A stretch of DNA of 9,269 nt from UBA1146 sp050256555 (lineage in GTDB: Bacteria; Planctomycetota; UBA8108; UBA1146), in NCBI GenBank assembly GCA_050256555.1, contig JBBWWC010000030.1:1-9269 (forward strand), given 5' to 3'. Shown here one piece after another: positions 7,238-9,269 of the stretch. The notes under the pieces were generated by a model, which was not told the DNA's origin, ran no database searches, and saw only the letters and a list, made by a program, of their open reading frames with translations. The position numbers and the translations under genes are program-made. Position 1 is the stretch's first letter; each line of letters begins with the position of its first letter.

Positions 7238-8809
7238 TTACAGTGAGACTGACCGTTCGGCCCAGATCTGAAATTCACGATGTTTGTGGACTTCTGCATG
7301 GGCTAGATTCTCGCCGCTAGCGACGTCGACCACACGATCAAAGACCCTCTGTCCTACTTCGGGAATCGTTTCGATACCATCGATGATGGTTCCTGCATTG
7401 AGATCGATATCGTTAGGCATGCGATCAAAAACGGGAGTGTTGGAAGCAAGCTTCAGCACCGGGCAGATGGCATTACCGATGGTCGTGCCACGGCCAGTGG
7501 TAAAAACAACCACATTCGCACCACCTGCAACCATTCCTGGAACTGATTCTTGGTCATATCCAGGACCCTGCATCAACTGCAGTCCGCGACCGGAGGGTGG
7601 CTCCGAGTAGGCAGTGGTTCCTTCGACCCGAGTCGTTCCACCCTTGGCGATGGCTCCGAGTGATTTGATAGTGATGTTGAGCAGTCCACCTTCGATGTTT
7701 CCGGGGCTGGGATTGTCACCAAGAACAGTACCGACCGTGGAAGCGTATTCCTTGTACCAATCGACCAGATCGTAAGCTTCTCTTGCCACGGAAGCATTGC
7801 GCGAGCGCTGGGCAAGAACATGTTCTGCGCCACAAAACTCTGGAACTTCACTAAGGATGACGGTTCCGCCACAGCGAACGATCAGATCCGCAGCATGTCC
7901 CAGAGCAGGATTGGCCGACAACCCAGAGAACCCATCCGAACCGCCACATTCGAGTCCGAGAACGATCTCGCTGGCAGGGATGGTTTCCTTTTGGCAGCTG
8001 TTGACCTGTGGAAGCATCTCTTTGACCGCTGCTAGCCCCTGACTGACCACCTGTGCGGTTCCGCCTGCAGATTGAACTCCTAGCCATTTGACTGGTTTTC
8101 CAAATCCATCGGCTCCTCGACGACGCAGGTAATCCTCCATTTTTGTGAGATTTGTTTTTTCACAGCCGAGTTCGATCATGACCACGGCGCCGACGTTTGG
8201 ATGCGACGCATAATTGGCCAGAGTTCGCAGCGTGACATCCAGATTACTTCCGTCAGAGCATCCGCAACCTTTGTTATGCGGGATTCCGACAATGCCATCA
8301 ACGTTGGGATAAAGTGCCGGATCCAGCAAGGTATGTTCGGCAATGATGGAAATCTGTGTTGCTTCATGGCTGGCGCACATGCTGGTGGGAACAATCAGGA
8401 TGTGATTTCGGGTTCCGACACGCCCATCTTCCCGGCGAAAACCTTCGAAGGAAGGTACTTCATCTGGAGAAAAATAATCCGGAGCTGCAGTTGAAAGACC
8501 TTCCGGGATTTCTCGAATTATTGGCACATCGTTGTTCATGTTGGCTGGTGTCACCACCTCACCGGTTTCGATTCCAAGCGAGGTACCAATCGGTTGGCCG
8601 TACTGGATGACGAAATCTCCCGCAGGAATTGTTTGCGTGGCGAATCGATGGCCGGCTTTGGGGTTGCCATTGAGCTCGACCGCTCCCCCTGCTGGTAAGG
8701 AGATTCTAGAGTTTTTTTCGATTCCGAATTTGATCACTGCGACATTGTCCGCCGGGTCTATCTGGACAGCGTGTTGATCAAAAACTAGTTCTTGTCGGGA
8801 ATTCACCAC
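7238..8809 (-). CDS. UxaA/GarD-family sugar-acid dehydratase (altronate/galactarate type)
   Basis: A cytoplasmic metal-dependent dehydratase of 523 residues. In the family it removes water from altronate or galactarate to give a 2-keto-3-deoxy acid. Residues about 10-90 form an SAF-type N-terminal domain and about 120-520 the catalytic UxaA/GarD part. Hallmarks are FRREDGRVGTRN (124-135), HNKGCGCSDG (178-187), ECGGSDGFSG (287-296), SLGAIAKGGTT (383-393) and GPGYDQESV followed by FTTGRGT. Both halves are fused, as in E. coli UxaA (about 495) and GarD (523); no truncation or frameshift is seen. The start is GTG at 8809, with a second GTG next to it (8806). AGAGGAA at 8822-8816 lies 6 nt before the first GTG and 9 nt before the second. 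It is transcribed away from the isomerase-like gene at 9052 across a shared 242-bp spacer, suggesting joint control in sugar-acid use. Sequence alone does not decide between altronate, galactarate or another acid. Confidence 0.9.
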   Translation of the reverse strand: MVNSRQELVFDQHAVQIDPADNVAVIKFGIEKNSRISLPAGGAVELNGNPKAGHRFATQTIPAGDFVIQYGQPIGTSLGIETGEVVTPANMNNDVPIIREIPEGLSTAAPDYFSPDEVPSFEGFRREDGRVGTRNHILIVPTSMCASHEATQISIIAEHTLLDPALYPNVDGIVGIPHNKGCGCSDGSNLDVTLRTLANYASHPNVGAVVMIELGCEKTNLTKMEDYLRRRGADGFGKPVKWLGVQSAGGTAQVVSQGLAAVKEMLPQVNSCQKETIPASEIVLGLECGGSDGFSGLSANPALGHAADLIVRCGGTVILSEVPEFCGAEHVLAQRSRNASVAREAYDLVDWYKEYASTVGTVLGDNPSPGNIEGGLLNITIKSLGAIAKGGTTRVEGTTAYSEPPSGRGLQLMQGPGYDQESVPGMVAGGANVVVFTTGRGTTIGNAICPVLKLASNTPVFDRMPNDIDLNAGTIIDGIETIPEVGQRVFDRVVDVASGENLAHAEVHKHREFQIWAERSVSL

Positions 8810-8873
8810 GTCGAGTTCCTCTCGGACGATTCTTCAGCAAGGACGAATGGTTACCAGTTACAAGGACTAGTAT

Positions 8874-9032
8874 ATGGCCGGACAGCGACTCGGGCAGCCA
8901 CTCGGACAGCCACTCAGTTACTTGGGCAGTTACTTGGGGAAATGTCCGTTCCGGTCAACTGATCATTGCTGTCGGGTGGTGCCCTGCCTATCGTGGTGCT
9001 TGTTACCGCAGCGGTCAAATCAGCCAAATTAG
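8874..9032 (+). CDS. Possible small ORF (52 codons) containing in-frame GQPL repeats
   Basis: ATG at 8874 follows AAGGA (8862-8866) at a 7-nt spacing and opens a frame that closes with TAG at 9030-9032, just before the ribosome binding site of the next gene. The 12-bp tandem repeat in this spacer is read in frame and gives GQRL-GQPL-GQPL and then SYLG-SYLG. The second half has six Cys residues, including CPF, CC and WC. No relative is recognised and there is no signal peptide. It could be a leader peptide for the isomerase-like gene or a chance frame in a regulatory spacer. The good ribosome site and the in-frame repeat are the only support. Confidence 0.25.
   Translation: MAGQRLGQPLGQPLSYLGSYLGKCPFRSTDHCCRVVPCLSWCLLPQRSNQPN
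8882..8937. repeat. Degenerate 12-bp tandem repeat in the divergent spacer
   Basis: About 4.7 copies of a unit close to RCAGYYACTYGG lie in a row: ACAGCGACTCGG, GCAGCCACTCGG, a shortened ACAGCCACT, CAGTTACTTGG and GCAGTTACTTGG. The last two share a CC to TT change, so they look like a later duplication of one diverged unit. The array lies between the divergent dehydratase and isomerase-like genes, where iterated binding sites for a regulator would be expected. Replication slippage without function is equally possible. The rest of the spacer (8810-9051) holds a repeated CGGTCAA (8952 and 9012) and a weak promoter-like pair, TTGCTG (8966) and TATCGT (8989), 17 bp apart. Confidence 0.7.
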
Positions 9033-9036
9033 CACT

Positions 9037-9044
9037 GAGGAGGT
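9037..9044 (+). promoter_or_regulatory. Strong ribosome binding site of the Tat-signal gene
   Basis: GAGGAGGT is almost a full anti-Shine-Dalgarno match and lies 7 nt before ATG at 9052. The next in-frame ATG (9058) would be 13 nt away, so 9052 is the better start. Confidence 0.75.
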
Positions 9045-9051
9045 CTAGCAG

Positions 9052-9269
9052 ATGACAATGCCACTCGAAAATGAATCTTCGGACGAATCTGTCAATCGTC
9101 GTCAGGTCCTCAAAGGTGTTGCAGGTGCAGCGTTTCTTGCAGGAGTGACAAATCCAGCCGCAGCGATGGAGCACGCCGCTTCGACCACAGTGGCCTCGTT
9201 AAAGAAGAGTAAAATCAAACAGTCAGTGGCCCACTGGTGCTTTTCTGAACACTGGAGCGTCGAGCAAAC
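9052..9269 (+). CDS. Tat-exported TIM-barrel (hydroxypyruvate-isomerase-like) protein, 5' part
   Basis: The first 72 codons of a gene that runs off the window. After a polar start comes a twin-arginine signal: NRRQVLK (Arg16 and Arg17), a short hydrophobic run (about 22-32) and a possible cut after PAAA (35-38). The mature start KIKQSVAHWCFSEHWSVEQ resembles the first strand of hydroxypyruvate-isomerase-like and xylose-isomerase-like TIM barrels, which in Planctomycetota and related phyla often carry Tat signals. This identification rests on about 20 residues, and no catalytic residue is visible. If correct, the product folds in the cytoplasm and is exported to the periplasm or cell surface to act on a sugar or keto-acid. 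It is divergent from the UxaA/GarD-type gene, and hydroxypyruvate isomerase interconverts a product of the hexarate route, so a shared pathway is possible, though the export signal does not fit a cytoplasmic step. Confidence 0.6.
   Translation, partial: MTMPLENESSDESVNRRQVLKGVAGAAFLAGVTNPAAAMEHAASTTVASLKKSKIKQSVAHWCFSEHWSVEQ

Noticed and set aside
8966..8994. TTGCTG and TATCGT, 17 bp apart, as a promoter for the Tat-signal gene
   Set aside because: Both hexamers match the sigma-70 consensus only partly, and promoter rules in the likely phylum are poorly known, so it is noted within the spacer but not called.

Overview
The window holds five complete genes, the start of a sixth, and one possible very small gene. 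Base composition is close to half G+C by eye. A long cell-surface lipoprotein with TPR, FG-GAP and ASPIC/UnbV parts, a Tat-exported sugar-isomerase-like protein, a UxaA-type dehydratase and an EttA-type ABC-F protein together suggest a free-living Gram-negative bacterium. The mix is typical of Planctomycetota, Acidobacteriota or relatives. This placement is an inference, since no rRNA or other marker is present.

Layout. Positions 6-1691 (+) encode EttA, an ABC-F translation factor. It ends 2 bp from the end of a convergent gene (1694-5011, -) for a lipoprotein of about 1,105 residues. Behind that, on the same strand, lies a tight pair: a MerR-type regulator with a cobalamin-binding-like C-terminus of the LitR/CarH type (6134-7069, -) and a TIGR01777-family SDR epimerase (5145-6125, -). 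Only 8 bp separate them, and the regulator's stop codon runs into the epimerase's ribosome binding site. Further upstream on the minus strand is a full-length altronate/galactarate dehydratase-family gene (7238-8809, -). Across a 242-bp divergent spacer, a Tat-signal TIM-barrel (hydroxypyruvate-isomerase-like) gene starts at 9052 (+) and runs off the end.

How the genes relate. The regulator and the SDR look like one operon. LitR/CarH regulators are B12-dependent light sensors that repress stress and pigment genes, and TIGR01777 epimerases are among their known neighbours. Here, however, the usual cobalt-binding His of the B12 motif reads Tyr, so the sensor may have lost or changed its cofactor chemistry. 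The dehydratase and the isomerase-like protein flank a shared control region and may belong to sugar-acid (hexuronate/hexarate) breakdown. EttA and the lipoprotein look like independent genes.

The most unusual items are the degenerate B12 sensor with three TACAT direct repeats over its start, the multi-domain lipoprotein with seven calcium-type repeats and a large unassigned C-terminus, and a 12-bp tandem repeat that sits in frame inside a possible 52-codon ORF in the divergent spacer. I see no mobile element, CRISPR array, tRNA or rRNA.
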